A stretch of 64,000 bases of DNA from Phragmites australis (lineage: Eukaryota > Streptophyta > Magnoliopsida > Poales > Poaceae), in NCBI RefSeq assembly GCF_958298935.1, contig NC_084929.1, forward strand, positions 35,343,501 through 35,407,500, written 5' to 3'. The position numbers and the translations under genes were made by a program. How positions within the stretch are numbered: the stretch's first letter is position 1; each line of letters begins with the position of its first letter. Under the pieces are notes generated by a model, which was given only the letters and a program-made list of their open reading frames with translations, searched no databases and was not told where the DNA came from. Positions 29,246-41,490 of this stretch are shown here, piece by piece.

Positions 29246-30582
29246 TTACCCAACAGTTGGGAAATTCTCTTCCTCCTCGCAATCCATCAAGCTCCAGTGC
29301 CCGTCGGCGCCCTTCACCATGCCCCTGTTCCACGGGACCCACCACCCGGGCGGCACCCCGTGCTCGTCCCGCAGCGCGTCGTATGCCTTGTTCACCAGCG
29401 CCACGTCCCGCTCCACCGCGAGCTCGAACCCTCCCCCGACGCCCTGCGTGCCCGCCACGCCGTGGAGGTAGTTCTCCAGGTTGTGCCAGATCTGCTCGTG
29501 CCCGGGGCTCCTCAGGTACGGCGACTTCCTCGTGTCGATCGCCAGCTCGGCGCCGACGTCGTGGTAGAACACGGCCGGGTACCTGGGCACGATGTCGTGG
29601 GTGTTGCGGACGCGGAGGAGCCGCAGCCCAGGTGTGCCGTCGAACCGCTTCTTGAAGCCGGAGCAGCCGACGCGGGGGCTGGCGAACGCGAACGCGGTGA
29701 CCGAGCAGCCGGTCCCCGCGCCGCGCGTCGCCACGTTGTATCCGTTCGCGGCGATGTCGAACGCGTTCAGGGTGGCGAGCGCCGCGCCGAGGCTGTGCCC
29801 CGTCACGGTGATGCTGAGCTCCTCGTCCTTGTACTTGTCCATCAGCCTCCGCACCTCACTCAACACCTGCATCCATCGATGCACTCATAGTCTGAGCACG
29901 AGATCGACAAAAATATTCTGCAGAGCGTAGTGACAGACTGACAGTAACAGCATCGAAGTACGATTGTTACCTGGTCTCTTGCACTGTCTTTGTTGTGGCT
30001 ACACATGGGGTTGCTGGAGGTGTACATGGACAGCCACCCCCGGTGCACCATGGCCTCCGAGCTTTCATGATGCCCAAGCAGACCTGTCGGCGGCACCATG
30101 GCGAACTCCAGGTCGTCGACCCACTCCAGGGCCCGCAGCGTGCCGCGCCACGCGACGACGATGTCCTGGCGCCCGAGCATGGCCGTCCCCTCGTCGGTGG
30201 CCACCGCGACGTACCCGATCCAGTTGGACTCGCAGCACCTGTTACTGTTAGCCGCCCTTGATAGGGAACTCATTATGAACGCCTCCGGCACGGCGACGGA
30301 GGACATCGCGTACAAGAACTTGGTGACACGGTACGTGCCGGCCTGGCCCGGCAGCTGCACCCTCTCGAAGAACTGGTTCTTGCCGAACCTGGAGAGGCCG
30401 GCGTGCGGCGAGAGCCTCTCGTGGTTGAACGCGTCGTAGGTTGCCTGTGCCATCTCGCCGTAGCGGATGACGGTGCGGCGCAGGTCGAGGTCGAGCGGGT
30501 ACAGGAGGCCTTTCCAGTTGTTCTCGCCGTGGAGCTCCCGCCACCTCTGAGCCGTGTTCCCAAGACCGCCATGCTGCGACAT
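29246..30582 (-). CDS. Class III lipase, phospholipase A1-II family (paralogue)
   Basis: Exon 1 (30582-29971) and exon 2 (29866-29246) join to 410 residues. The first in-frame ATG gives MSQHGGLG; an extension two codons upstream would need GTG. The catalytic Ser229 (GHSLG), Asp295 (NTHDIVP) and His339 (NYLHGV) occupy exactly the same positions as in the plus-strand lipase. The 104-bp intron has GT-AG ends at the same codon boundary, where the other copy has a 1.1-kb GC-AG intron. The C-terminus ([12 protein letters not shown]) is acidic and a few residues longer. The two genes point towards each other and diverge mainly in the region after the first 80 residues and at the C-terminus. The role is presumed to be the same sn-1 acyl hydrolase activity. 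Confidence 0.93.
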
Positions 30583-30652
30583 GTTCACCTGCGCTACGCA
30601 CTTACACTTGCGTGCAAGTAGAATTGCTAAGGTTTCTGCAACGACGACTAGC

Positions 30653-30658
30653 TATATA
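30653..30658 (-). promoter_or_regulatory. TATA candidate of the minus-strand lipase
   Basis: TATATA on the minus strand lies about 70 bases before the ATG at 30582, in a plausible spacing for a short leader. Confidence 0.45.
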
Positions 30659-32268
30659 CCTAGCTTGTTTGCATTGATCCGTGCTTATTAAGTGATGAAG
30701 TGGTAGCATCGATTAACTCTTGCTTGCTTGAGTTTGCTTCTGATGACGAAGCCGAAGAGTGCAAACGGCATGACATGCATCGTGCTGGGATTGCATGATG
30801 AAATGCTCAAATGCATATGCTTCGTGTGCAACTGCATATGCCCCAACTGGGCAACAGGTGAAGTGGGCACGCCACAACGAAACGCGTTAGTTATTAGTGA
30901 AGTGGCATTGTGGCAGGCAATGCAAACAGCATGCGCATCCGACGCGTTCGGGTTTAGGAAATCAAGTTGCGGTCATTCCCAATGTTCTAAACTCTTGCTT
31001 TGAGACTTGCATGAAAAATAAATAAAACAGAATTGCTAAAATTTACCCGTACATTTATCCTCCCTCCAACACCCGAATTCTTCACCGCCCGATGTGCTTC
31101 AAGATTTGAGCTGAGACCGGCCCCCTCCTTCTGCTCCGGTGAGTTAGGGTTTCTGTCGATAGCTCAAGACGGTTTTGTGTGAAAGAATGGAAGAATGATA
31201 TGACCACGCCTGTTGGTATTATTCCTAATGTTATTTTATATGGTCGATTTGGTTTAGAAGAAACAACCATCTTCGCCTAGCCAATATTATTACACGCTTT
31301 CTAGAGTTCATTTGAGTGTGAACATATGTGAACGCGTGATGACTGCTGTGGTTAGGGTTCTAGGGTTGACGGCGGTGGCTTCTCGGCAGGGATTTGTATG
31401 CTTCAGGCTTAGAGGGAGGTTGACGGGAGGTAGGCGGACCCGACAGATGAGGCGGACATGGGGGTGGGGCGGCGAGGCAGCACGGACGTCGTCGGCCACA
31501 AGTGGCAGAGGAAGGTCGGTGGTCGATACTGGCAGTGGGGAGGAAAGGATGTGGTTCGATGGAGCCGGAGGGGGCAATGGGCGCGTATCTGATGACGTGA
31601 GCGCCACCAAAGACGGTCAAAGGCGGGCAAGGCGAGAGAGCATGTCACGGAGAGAGAGAAGGGAGTGCGGGAGGTTGAAGATGATGTTCTAGCCGTATGA
31701 TATGTATACTAAGGCTGATATAGATCGACTGAAACATTGCCTGATTTCAGGCGACTGAAAAATAACGTCACCCATATTATTAACCACACTAGGTAATTGC
31801 ACCCATCTTTGGTATCAGAGATGTTTATGTGCCTCGTCATTTTTGCTTTCAAGACGACAAGTAATTTGAACCATCAAAACAGGTACAAGATAGAAGCAAC
31901 ATGCATGCTCAGGAGACCTTGCCGTATGGATCTTTTGGGTCTTTAGCATGTGATATGATAAGCACGCACTGCATGGGCAGTGAGCAGATGTGCACGCACT
32001 GCATGGGCACAAAGTTTTTTTTAATCTTGGAAAGGAGAATGAAACCAGAATAAAAGGAATCAATATTTTGCATGCAGCCATGAAGGACTCAATGATTTTA
32101 GGAGCAAAGCTTGGAGAGAAAGTTGGACTCGTTCAGCTGGTCTCCTATGCCAACCGAACATATTTCCTTGGAGGTCAAAACGGAGGTAAAGGAAATCTAG
32201 CTAGAGATAAGAAATATCTCCTGGTTCTTTGCTTCCTAGAGTACCATGCAAAGAAACAGGTCTGTTTG
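30659..32268. other. Intergenic region without a supported gene
   Basis: A GC-rich patch at 31330-31690 has open frames on both strands. None shows a known motif, and the composition explains the lack of stops. A 16-base direct repeat (GCACGCACTGCATGGG) occurs at 31962 and 31993. A 100-codon plus-strand frame at 31990-32292 looks like chance. No gene is called. Confidence 0.45.
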
Positions 32269-32510
32269 GATCACGCGCCGGGCAGTAATTAAGACCAGGA
32301 GAACCTGCAAGATCCTTTCTTTCCATGAGATTTGCATGCAGATTAATTAGCATGAGATCACGTCGGACAGTAAGACCACGAGAACCTGCAAGATCCTTTC
32401 TTTCATGAGATTAGCATGAGATCACGCCGGGAAGTAAGACCAGGAGAACCTCCAATAATCCTACAGCTAATGACCCATGGGCCCCACTATGAGATTAGCA
32501 TGCAGATCAC
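32269..32510. repeat. Degenerate tandem repeat, 64-87-bp unit
   Basis: Three copies begin with GATCACG at 32269, 32356 and 32420 and share the block AAGACCAGGAGAACCTGCAA and TGAGAT(T)AGCATG. A fourth partial copy follows near 32504. The copies differ by small indels. Confidence 0.8.
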
Positions 32511-33410
32511 GTCCAGTTGTTTTGCACATTTATTTGGTCAACGTGGATTAGGAAGTTTGAGTCTAGCTATTTTAGATGTATGTGAGCGTGTGTTTAGCCA
32601 ACAAAAGGCCATGGCCTAATGCCATTGTAATCAGACTTTTGATAATCTATATCTATATTTTTATAAAATATATGAGTTATAACATAACTGATCGAATTTT
32701 ACTATTCATTCATCATCATGTAAAGTTGGATCCGTTTCTACATCCAAAAATACATTTAACCTCGTATGTTTTCCATACCTAGATTTCACATATTTTACCT
32801 TTCATACATTCTAAAAATATATTAAATCTACTATTATTTATCTTTCATACCTAGACGTCTAATATTTATCTTCCATATATTTACCGCCGGGTTTCTAAAA
32901 AGGGTGTGCCGCCATTCGTACTTTGCCTACAACATCAGGTTTCTCCGGAGGGTGCGCCGCCTCTCACACGTCGCCTACAACATCGGCTTTCCAGAGAGGA
33001 TGCGTCGCCGCTGACGCACATCGCCTCCATCATCATTTTACCACAGAGATCGTCTCTGTCACGCTATCTTTACACCAAGGTACTATGCGAGAATTATTTT
33101 TATCTTCTTACAAATCGGTCACCATCTTGACCCTCCTCATAATGTTGCTATAGATGATAAACTTTAGACGATACGGTCCCCTCCACTCTCCTGTCCAGGT
33201 ACTCACCATTTTACTCCCTCCTGAAATTACACGATCATATTATAAATTTCGTGTATGCAAATCTCTCTTTTATTATTCTATATTACTTTACTTCTTCAGA
33301 TTACTATATTCTGAATTGATTCTACATATGTGAAACACATATGTAATTGCTACTGAATTAAAAACCACTGAATGTGTGTTCCGGCCTGCGTCGTTAGGGT
33401 TTTATCCCTA
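32511..33410. other. Intergenic AT-rich DNA
   Basis: No gene is visible. Between 32900 and 33020 there are three loosely similar GC-richer segments containing GCCGC and CATC words, probably a worn local duplication. A CTCCCTCCTGAAATT sequence at 33213 resembles a Stowaway end but its partner was not found. Confidence 0.35.
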
Positions 33411-33418
33411 GTCTTGGT

Positions 33419-34571
33419 TAAGGGTGAAAATGGCTCGGATAGTTTTCGGTTGATCCGTGTTGGAACCAAAAACGGATAGTTTTTCGGACTCGGTATCGGA
33501 TATTTTTTGCTCGGAATCGGCATCGGATATTTTTTCAGAATTGACGTAGCAGTTTCCGACGAAATTAACATCGGTGTCGGATATCCGGACAACTTGAGTT
33601 CAGATATTATCCGAAACCCAAGGCTAAAACAACATTCTAATGCTAAAAAAATTCAAAACATTATTGAAATAACCATGAAAATTTCTAAAAAAAACGTATA
33701 TGTTGTAGAGGATCCTATAGTCTAGCTCTAAAAAAATTTAACTCCAAATATAATAACAAAAAAGATAAAGCTAATGATTAGAGGCATCTGAATTTTTAGA
33801 GCTAAATCATAGTAATCTCTACATCACCAAAATTGTTCAAAATTTTGAATGATAATTTTGATAGTGTTTTGAATTTTGAAAGAAAGAGAACAAAGTATTT
33901 TTTTTATTTTAAAATGTGTCACCCGTTGGAAGGGTAACATGTTTATTTTTTAAAATAAGATGTTTCTATCTGGATCGTTAGCCACTATATGGGACGCTAA
34001 TCAAGGGTATGGATATGGTTGTCTGTCAGTTCCCATCCTACCTGACGGTGGTGTTGGGACGCTATCCATATGGCGGCAGACTTGCCTGAAGAAGACCCTC
34101 CCTTTTATTTGTGTATATGTTATCTTTAGTCTTTTACTAGTTTTATGAGTTTACGATGAACTAAGTTTAAATATGTGTACCAAGTCTAAGTATTGTGTGT
34201 CTCTGTGAACTTGTATCAAGCATAACGTGTGAGCTTGTGAAGTTATGATGAACTAAGCTGTGTTATTTTTTTTATCCAAGTGACCAAATGTATGGATTAT
34301 ATTATCTAGCTATTGTAGTAAATTTCTAGTATGAATATGCTTGTTATTTTTATTATGGCCTTAGTATAATTTGAGTAGTGTTTGATGTTCCGATAAATAT
34401 TCGTCAGTCATATTCATTTTCCATCGTTATTCGTTTTGTACTTATTTATAATATTATTTGTGATCATATTTTTATCCGAACTATTCATATTCAAATTCAT
34501 TTTCGACAAAAAATATGGTTTCAAATACAGTGAAACCCTATTCTGATCGATTTTGAGAAGTTTTCGCCCCA
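33419..34571. mobile_element. hAT-like non-autonomous element
   Basis: The left end TAAGGGTGAAAA and the inverted right end CTGGGGCGAAAA both approximate the common hAT terminus CAGGGGTGAAAA. Eight-base direct repeats flank it: GTCTTGGT (33411-33418) and GCCTTGGT (34572-34579), matching at seven of eight. The left 180 bases contain several CGGATA-type repeats (GCATCGGATATTTTTT) and the right part has similar TATTCGTT-type repeats, as in hAT subterminal regions. No transposase remains. A foldback repeat lies inside at 33660-33865. Confidence 0.55.
33660..33865. repeat. Foldback repeat inside the hAT-like element
   Basis: The arm at 33660-33739 is the diverged inverted complement of 33791-33865 (shared words TAGAGCTA, TAGAG.ATC, AAATTTT). 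The right arm and its downstream flank also match, in inverted orientation, the repeat at 12180-12356. Confidence 0.5.
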
Positions 34572-34579
34572 GCCTTGGT

Positions 34580-35307
34580 GAGAGCTTGTAAAAAATCACA
34601 TAGAACTTGTTTCTTGGGTTGCGCTTCTTGATCGTTTTTTGCGTGATCACGTGTACGAGGTTTTTAGGCGTGGCATTGCATTTGTACATCAGATTATAAG
34701 GCTTCGCTAGTTATCCTTGTTCATTAGTTGTTCCGCCGGGAAAGATGGAGCTAACCCTCGTCACACCGTGCGAGAGGAAAAAGAACGGGAGGGGACGTCG
34801 GATCTTGATACGATGGACAGGAAAAACGAGTTTTGGGGGAAACAAAGTCCGAGCACCAGGTAGATCGAGCCTAAATAAACCATGACATGCTGTTGATGAG
34901 GTGTAGAACTGCAGATAGTTTTTCCCCTTCTTGAGAAGAAGTGAGCGGTTACAATTAGAGAGTTTTTTAATCTAAATATAACGGAGGATGTACATGACTC
35001 ATACACGTTACACTCACGCTCTACGCAGTTATATATAGGTACGTCCTAACCACACGCTAAATACATATTAGAGAGCCCTAAACACTCAGTATATGAGCAC
35101 ACATATCCTACTTAACGCGTAGGCATGGATAGGATATGTGTAGTTTCGGCGTATTAGGCTGCTCTATCATGGCGGAGCCAGGAATCGGTAATTAGGTATT
35201 TCCAAGCTAAAAGAAAGTGTTTAGTCAAAAAATATGAAACATTCAAAATAGCATAAATTAAAAGTACATATTGTTCAAATTAAAGATGTCCATAAAAAAA
35301 GAGATAT
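34580..35307. other. Intergenic DNA; left margin of an hAT remnant
   Basis: No gene is seen. Near 35168 the sequence GGCGGAGCCAGGAA occurs, a phrase that commonly marks the end of a family of grass hAT transposons; it probably marks the left end of the element whose transposase remnant begins at 35308. Confidence 0.4.
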
Positions 35308-35945
35308 TTAATAAAAATTACAATTTAATTTTAACTTTGCGTTCCTTCGTAGCTTAAAAGCGGTTGATAATGTTATTGTCTTTAACTTGAAAAAGAACTC
35401 ACACTCAATAAATGTGACCAAACAATCATTCAAGTATTGATCCCCTATCCTATTTCTCAACTTATTCTTCATTGAGGAAAATACTCTCTCAACACTAGCA
35501 GTAGCTATGGGAAGTATTAGTACCAATTTGAGAAGCTTGTACATAACATCATGGTTGATATGCTTCTTTGTTTCAACAAGCATAATAAAAATATCAGCAA
35601 GATTCTTCATTTTTATAAACCTTTCATCTCTACGCATATCAATAACAAAGAGTTGAAGTTGATAAGGAAGATGGTTCAACTCCGAGCTTGAGAAATCATT
35701 AGGATAAAATTGAGCAATCTTAACCAATTTGGTTTTATCATAAGCAACAAATGAATCAGCGGGATTGAATGATGCCATGAGAAAAAGCAAATCTGTGTTT
35801 ACCTCATCAAATCTCTCATTAAGCTTTCAAACTTGTCTATCAATAACACTTAAGAATATGTCAACATGTAAACGATGTAAATTCTTGACTTTTGTAAAGA
35901 ATCTACTATCTCTTCCAACTGGTTTGTAGAAGCCATCCATATTAT
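35308..35945 (-). pseudogene. hAT transposase remnant, C-terminal dimerisation region (TTF/ZMYM-type family)
   Basis: A 160-residue open frame (35790-35308) matches the C-terminus of plant hAT transposases annotated as TTF-type zinc-finger or ZMYM-like proteins. It has SFNPADSFVAYDKTKLVKIA, FYPNDFSSSEL, then the dimerisation signature KLVLILPIATASVERVFSSM and LRNRIGDQYLNDCLVTF. The same frame continues upstream to about 35945 (FTKVKNLHRLHVDIFLSV) through an in-frame stop at 35827-35829. The zinc finger and catalytic part are absent. A non-functional relic. Confidence 0.85.
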
Positions 35946-37470
35946 CAATTTTGATTCTATGCTTAACAAAAAAGAATTGAAATCTTCAAAAATATCATAA
36001 GCTATATGTATATATATACCATACATATACTCATTTTTTTTTTCAAAATTATTAGGTATTCCTGGGAATACCCATGCATCCACATAGGTCCTACCGTGCT
36101 GCTCTACCTCTTACTTGGGATGATTTCCCGGTGCAACATAGGCTACCAGACTACGACACGTACGTGTTATGCACAGCCACCAGAGTTCTTGGTGTTATTG
36201 AAATGAATTATAACAGCCCAAATAGAATAAAAAATTCTTCTGTCTGGCCCGCCTAATTAACCCACTCATACGTTCCTACCAGACTACGACACCCGTTTGA
36301 AATTGAAATTTCCAAGACTGTTTTTCCAGGACTCGGGCTTCAGTAATTTTGGGTATGCCGGCTACACTTTCACCTGACTTCAACTGCAGCATTGCTCGCT
36401 TATGCACAGCATTGGGCGGGAAAGATCTTCGGCTAGGAAACATGTTGCTTGCTTGTCCAGGTTTTGTGTTTGGAACTGCTAAAAATCAGGTTTTGTGTTT
36501 GGAACTGCTAAAAATCCTAGCTTTTAGGTGCAAGAAAAACCTCGTCCAGCGAGGAGAGGCAAAACGGCTCGCTCTCGTCGGCAAGAGTCACGGCCTCCCT
36601 AGCTTGACGGAACCAAACGCCATGACACAACGATCCTGGTTTGCCCAGCCAAGCTAAGCTAAACTCGGCTAAAGATCCAGTATTTTTGGGTTGCTTGAAT
36701 TGATGAACACGTCAAGGATTAATCACATTCACCAACCAGAGTACGATCGATCGAATCTCCTGTTCCCAATTCAAGCGTGAAGACAATTCCTCCTAGCTAG
36801 TGCTTGAGTTCTCGTGAGATCCTTTTGCTTCGATCCTACTTCCCTCCCGCGATGATAATCTGGTGACGTTCGGGCTAAGCGTTCCCTTGGCTGCAATGCG
36901 ACTGATAATTGCGTTGTCATCGACAACAGTTTATGCTATGGGTGTAAATTAATTAAACTAAAGGTATTCATCAACGTTGAACCAATAATACTAGTTTTCT
37001 AGAAAAATATTCAATTTAAGAAAAATAATGTTATCAGTTAAATTAAAAAAGATTAGTAGGTACATTTAGCTTCACCAATTTACACCCCTATTTCTGCAAT
37101 CTGCATCTATTATCGTGGCCTACATGCAGTTCCGTGGCACAATTGCAAGTTAGCATCTCTTATCTATCATTTTCTGCCCAAAATCAGCTAGCAAGGATAG
37201 TAGTATTGCAAGACGGACCACTCAACTAACCGGGTGGCTCTTCTTGCCTGCACCTCGATCACTAGCTGAAGCCGTGGACGCATCCAACGGACCAGATGGA
37301 ATGGATCACGTGAGATCTGTGCAGCGAGAGCGTTTTGACCGCTCCAAAATACAAACGGACCAGATGGATGGATGTTGGTGTGCGTGCGAGCAACGGCAAC
37401 GGTTGCTTCCCATTTCATTGATTTCCATGGCGTTTTTACTCCAACTCTGCATCCATGAACATTTTGAAAC
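35946..37470. other. Intergenic DNA
   Basis: The sequence TTAGGTATTCCTGGGAATACCC near 36051-36073 may be the other margin of the hAT remnant. No gene is supported up to the start of the MULE at 37477. The only clear repeat is listed separately at 36459-36516. Confidence 0.4.
36459..36516. repeat. Perfect 29-bp tandem duplication
   Basis: A 29-base unit starting AGGTTTTGTGTTTGGAACTG occurs twice head-to-tail (36459-36487 and 36488-36516) with no difference. This is a very recent local duplication. Confidence 0.9.
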
Positions 37471-37476
37471 AACCGG

Positions 37477-37644
37477 CGGCAAAAATCCAAAAATAAACAA
37501 CAAATACCACCGTATTTACCAAAATAGACATCATATTAGTGTATTTACAAATCTAACACCTATATTCGACACCTCAAACATCGAAAAATCGATTCTAGTA
37601 CATGAGACACAGAAAAACGATGGACGTAGCCTATATTCGGTACC
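37477..37644 (+). repeat. Left terminal inverted repeat of the MULE
   Basis: Begins CGGCAAAAATCC; pairs with 43619-43786. The inner margin is CCTATATTCGGTACC against CCTATATTCGTCACC on the other side. Just inside it a second set of imperfect palindromes built on TATTCGGTACC and GTGCCGAATA runs to about 37780. Confidence 0.88.
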
Positions 37645-38979
37645 TAAGGTGCCGAATACGGTACTGTTCACCATATTCGACACATCAAATGTCGGAAACT
37701 CCATGTATCCAATATATAAGATACCGAATACGGTACATAATACCGTACTTAGCACATCAAGTGTCGAATACATGTGACATGGTGATGCCGCCCCTTCATG
37801 TCGCGTCGTGTGGCCGCTTTCGGTGCGCCGGTCGCTTTCGCCTTTGTCGGTTTTAACAGCACCCCACGCGCTATTATCCTCGTGTGCTCGTATGTCTTAG
37901 CCCTCGTGCTGTTGTGTTTCGCTGTAAGGAGACGCAAGCTGCTAAGAAGACGTAGCGCTGCGAGAAGAGAGGAGACGAGCAGCGCGAGTAAAGGTGGAGA
38001 GAAGAAACAGTAGCACAAGGAGAGCAGCAACAGCGTAAGGTGAGGAGTTGCAGCAGTGCAAGGAGAGGAGAATCAACTCGAGATGAGGAGGAACAACAGC
38101 GCGAGTTACAGTAAGTACTTAAATTATATATTTAATTAATACTTACAGCAATAATAGTAATTAGAATAAGTAGATTATTTAATCCGTTCAATTATATTTA
38201 TATAATTAGCATTCAAACAATCACACCAAAATTTGTTCAATGTAATATTAAATTCAAAATAAATAATTTTAGAAAAATTCAAAAAAACCTAGGTTGGACA
38301 GAAAGATTCGATTAAAATCACAATGCATTGAAAAAATATCAAATTGAATTTTTTTAATTAATAGTGGTGTACACTTATTTAATTAGTATTTAATTTAATT
38401 CATTAAAATAGTTGTGCACACCGAACAACTACATGATCAAATAGGTGGTCAGGGACGTGATGAGATGAGAATGATGGATAGATAGTGGTGTAAGCATGTT
38501 TAATTATTTTATTTGAATTCAATATTGATGATTTAATTAATATTGTTAATTACTTAAATATTTAGTATTGTTAAGTATTATACTATTTAATTTGTATTGT
38601 TAATATATTTATTATTTATCGAGTGACATAATTAGTTGTGTATCGTATATATATCTAAGTAGTTATTTTATTAGATGTACCTTTATTTAGTAAATATGAT
38701 ATATTTTTTTATATTTATTATGGAGAACACCTTGCAGTTTTGCACGGGAGGTTCGTAACAATTCAAAACTAAAAGCATACGTTATGAGTTTTGTGTGTGA
38801 ACCAGCAATCCTAGACTGTTGTCTTGGAGGTTGTGCGGCTACGGCTTGTTCTAAACAGCTCGGTCGTTATCCATACGTTGTTCGAGATGAGAAGGAACAA
38901 CGCATAAGCTTTATACTTAGGCAAGATGTTGAAGGAGAATTTTGATATGAGGGTATACATAAATATAGTGTCATGACTG

Positions 38980-40510
38980 GTGCAAGGTGATACAGTGACT
39001 ACCGTGGAAAGATCAGGCCAGCAGGTGATGTATGAAAAGGATGAAGGGCATATCAGGGAGGACATCTCCGGTAGAGAGAGAGCTAGAGTAAACCCTTCTA
39101 AGATAGATGCAGGATGCATGGATAATGAAACCGGTGGTAGCGGGGATAAAGAAGCTGCTGACAATGATAATATAGCGCCAGCAATCCAGTACTTTTGTGG
39201 TGCTGGGCTGTTGGATTGTATTGTCGTTGAGTATAACACATTATCTAATTGGAGATAGCAAAATAGCGATATCCAGGTCGGACAATAATTTTGTAACAGG
39301 GGGAGGTCATCCACTTTATTAACAACTATGTTGTAATGATAAGAAGGGATCACAAGTGCGCCCGATCTAACCTTATGAAGTATAATGTCAGGTGTATAAA
39401 GCACCTGAATTGTTCTTACTTCGTATGAGCACGTAGGCCAAAATATGAGAAGTATTTTGTGATCAATAGATACACCTCACATATATGCAGCGAAGATGCT
39501 ATTAGGAATATAAGTCATGCCATTGATGCGAGATTCATAGCCCAACGACTCATCACCCTTATTGGTACCAACATTTATTTATTGCCAAAATTCATTATAG
39601 TGGTGGTGCAGACTAAGACGGGTATGCTGATCAATTACCATATCGCATGACGAGTCAAGCAGAAGACGTTGAAGATGTTGTTTGGAAGCTTCGAGTAGTC
39701 TTACAACTATACTTCGAGGCTACTGCAGAAGATTGCCATGACGAATCTAGTGACTCAGTGGGCCATGACGGATGAGCCGATCAAGCTAGAGGATGGGTCA
39801 TATAACACTATTTACCGATACCTCATTAGGTTATTTTGATCATATGGACAATGCATCAAAGCTTTCAGACATTGCAGGCCAGTTGTAATGGTTGAGAGTG
39901 TGACCAATGATAGCTGGTTGTGGTTCCTCACTTTGGTAAGGACACGTGTCATAGGTAACAGGGAATGAGTTTGCATAATCTCATACCGCAACAAGGGCCT
40001 TTTGCATGTATTGGACGTGCTGTATGATAGCACAAACTACTCCATTGCATGATCTGATGTAGAGAGAAGATGGTGTATGCGACACTTGAGAGCGAACATG
40101 TACACAAGGTACCATAGCAAGTCCCTTGTAAAGAGATTTAAAAGGTTGTGTCTGCAGAACCAGTAGGCGAAGTTCAACGAGATATGAAGAGAGTTAAACA
40201 AGACCACTCACAAGATGATGGCAGATCAACAAGCACAAGAGGACAATCTATGGACGCGAATGGTTGGAGGACAAACTATAACCATTCACGTGCTACGTTT
40301 AGCCAGTGAATAGCAGGGAAACCGGCAGAGCGTTAAGCCCTAATCCAGACACTCATGGTACCAAGTTAGCACATAGAATTTAAATGATCATATTGTATCA
40401 TTTCTTATGCAAATTGGCCTCCTAAAATTCTTGTATCCCATGTTAGGTATGCCATCATAACAACGAACATAGCGGAGTCATTTAACAATGTCCTAAAGTG
40501 AGTATGGGGC
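38980..40510 (+). pseudogene. MULE transposase (MURA-like), decayed
   Basis: An open 92-codon acidic stretch (38980-39258) is followed by frames that must be joined across stops and shifts. The MuDR N-terminal domain is visible at about 39320-39720 (RDHKCARSNLMKYNVRCIKH, ARFIAQRLITLI, KTLKMLFGSFE). The MULE catalytic domain follows at 39830-40250, with FRHCRPVVMVE and a helical segment RRWCMRHLRANMYTRYHS. ITTNIAESFNNVLK at about 40457-40498 is the usual signature before the SWIM zinc finger. The Asp of the DGTHL motif that follows CRPV in active enzymes is not in frame. No functional transposase can be made. Confidence 0.82.
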
Positions 40511-40956
40511 TTATGTGCAGCGTCGTCATTGTCGAGTCATCAGTGCACTTATTTAGTGCACTTGTACTTGTTAATGACATATGTATTATTGATTTTATTG
40601 TTGTAGTCATTTCTATTATGTAATATTCACTGTATTGTTAATTTAATTATTTTAATTTATGTAATATTTGTCAAATAATTCTATCACATAACTTTATTTG
40701 TTATTTATTTATTAAGCTTTGTTACATATTAATTATGATATTGATACTTATTTAACATTTTTAAAATAACTAAGGATTTGTGCTTTGGTGTAGCGCCATA
40801 ACGTTGCAGTGAAGGATCAATAAATCTATAGCGGGATCTTCGAGTACAAGCTTTCTATGGACACCTACAATGATTCATATAGCACTTCATGCCTCCTTGT
40901 AAGTTGTGCGTAAAGGGAAGAATGAACCCTTCAAGGAGAAGAACCTAATCTAAGAT

Positions 40957-41490
40957 GTGACCGAATTGCATGCAAGATCATTCTGTTCTGCATTAATCGT
41001 TTCGCTCCAACATGTAACCACCGAAGACCTTAAGGCCCTCCTACACGAGCAACGTCAAATGTATCTCAGGGTGTGCAAACTGACCAACCATCCTGTTCTA
41101 GATTTCTCCAGGAGGCAAAGAACGATAATGATATTGCCCGACCAGTATGCATCCCACATTCAGGTTCGTAATTTCCTATGTGCTCACCCTACTTATCTTT
41201 TTTCCATTGATTCGAATACTTCTCTTTTTTGTTAGGAATTCCTAGAAGACGAACAATTGATCAACAAAGACATCACAAACATCTTGATAATGTATACGCT
41301 CTTTAGCTCGGGTGTCATGCCTGGTTCGCGTAGAAGATGACGACGGTTAGCGAACCTAAGGGGTACAATAGTGACATCTATTACTCATCTAGAACATGAC
41401 AAGGACGATGAGGATGATGATTTCATGCTCACAATACCTCGATGTTCCAGCAGCAATATAGGAGAAGCTTCGTTCACATCGGGATGACGT
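40957..41490 (+). pseudogene. Unidentified two-exon reading frame inside the MULE
   Basis: Frame 40957-41163 (MTELHARSFCSALIVSLQHV...) ends in CAG before GTTCGT, and the same frame resumes at 41236 after a TTAG acceptor (EFLEDEQLINKDITNILIMY). This looks like a real GT-AG intron. The second part has one internal TGA and then an acidic run (HDKDDEDDDF) before stopping near 41490. I do not recognise the family. It may be the C-terminal part of the transposase region or a second MULE gene. Confidence 0.4.

Noticed and set aside
29153..29890. A 245-codon plus-strand frame opposite the second lipase
   Set aside because: Antisense shadow of exon 2 of the lipase, whose minus-strand translation has the full catalytic triad.
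31312..31692. A 126-codon plus-strand frame in a GC-rich patch
   Set aside because: Overlapped by equally long frames on the other strand, no motif, Arg/Gly-rich; probably chance.
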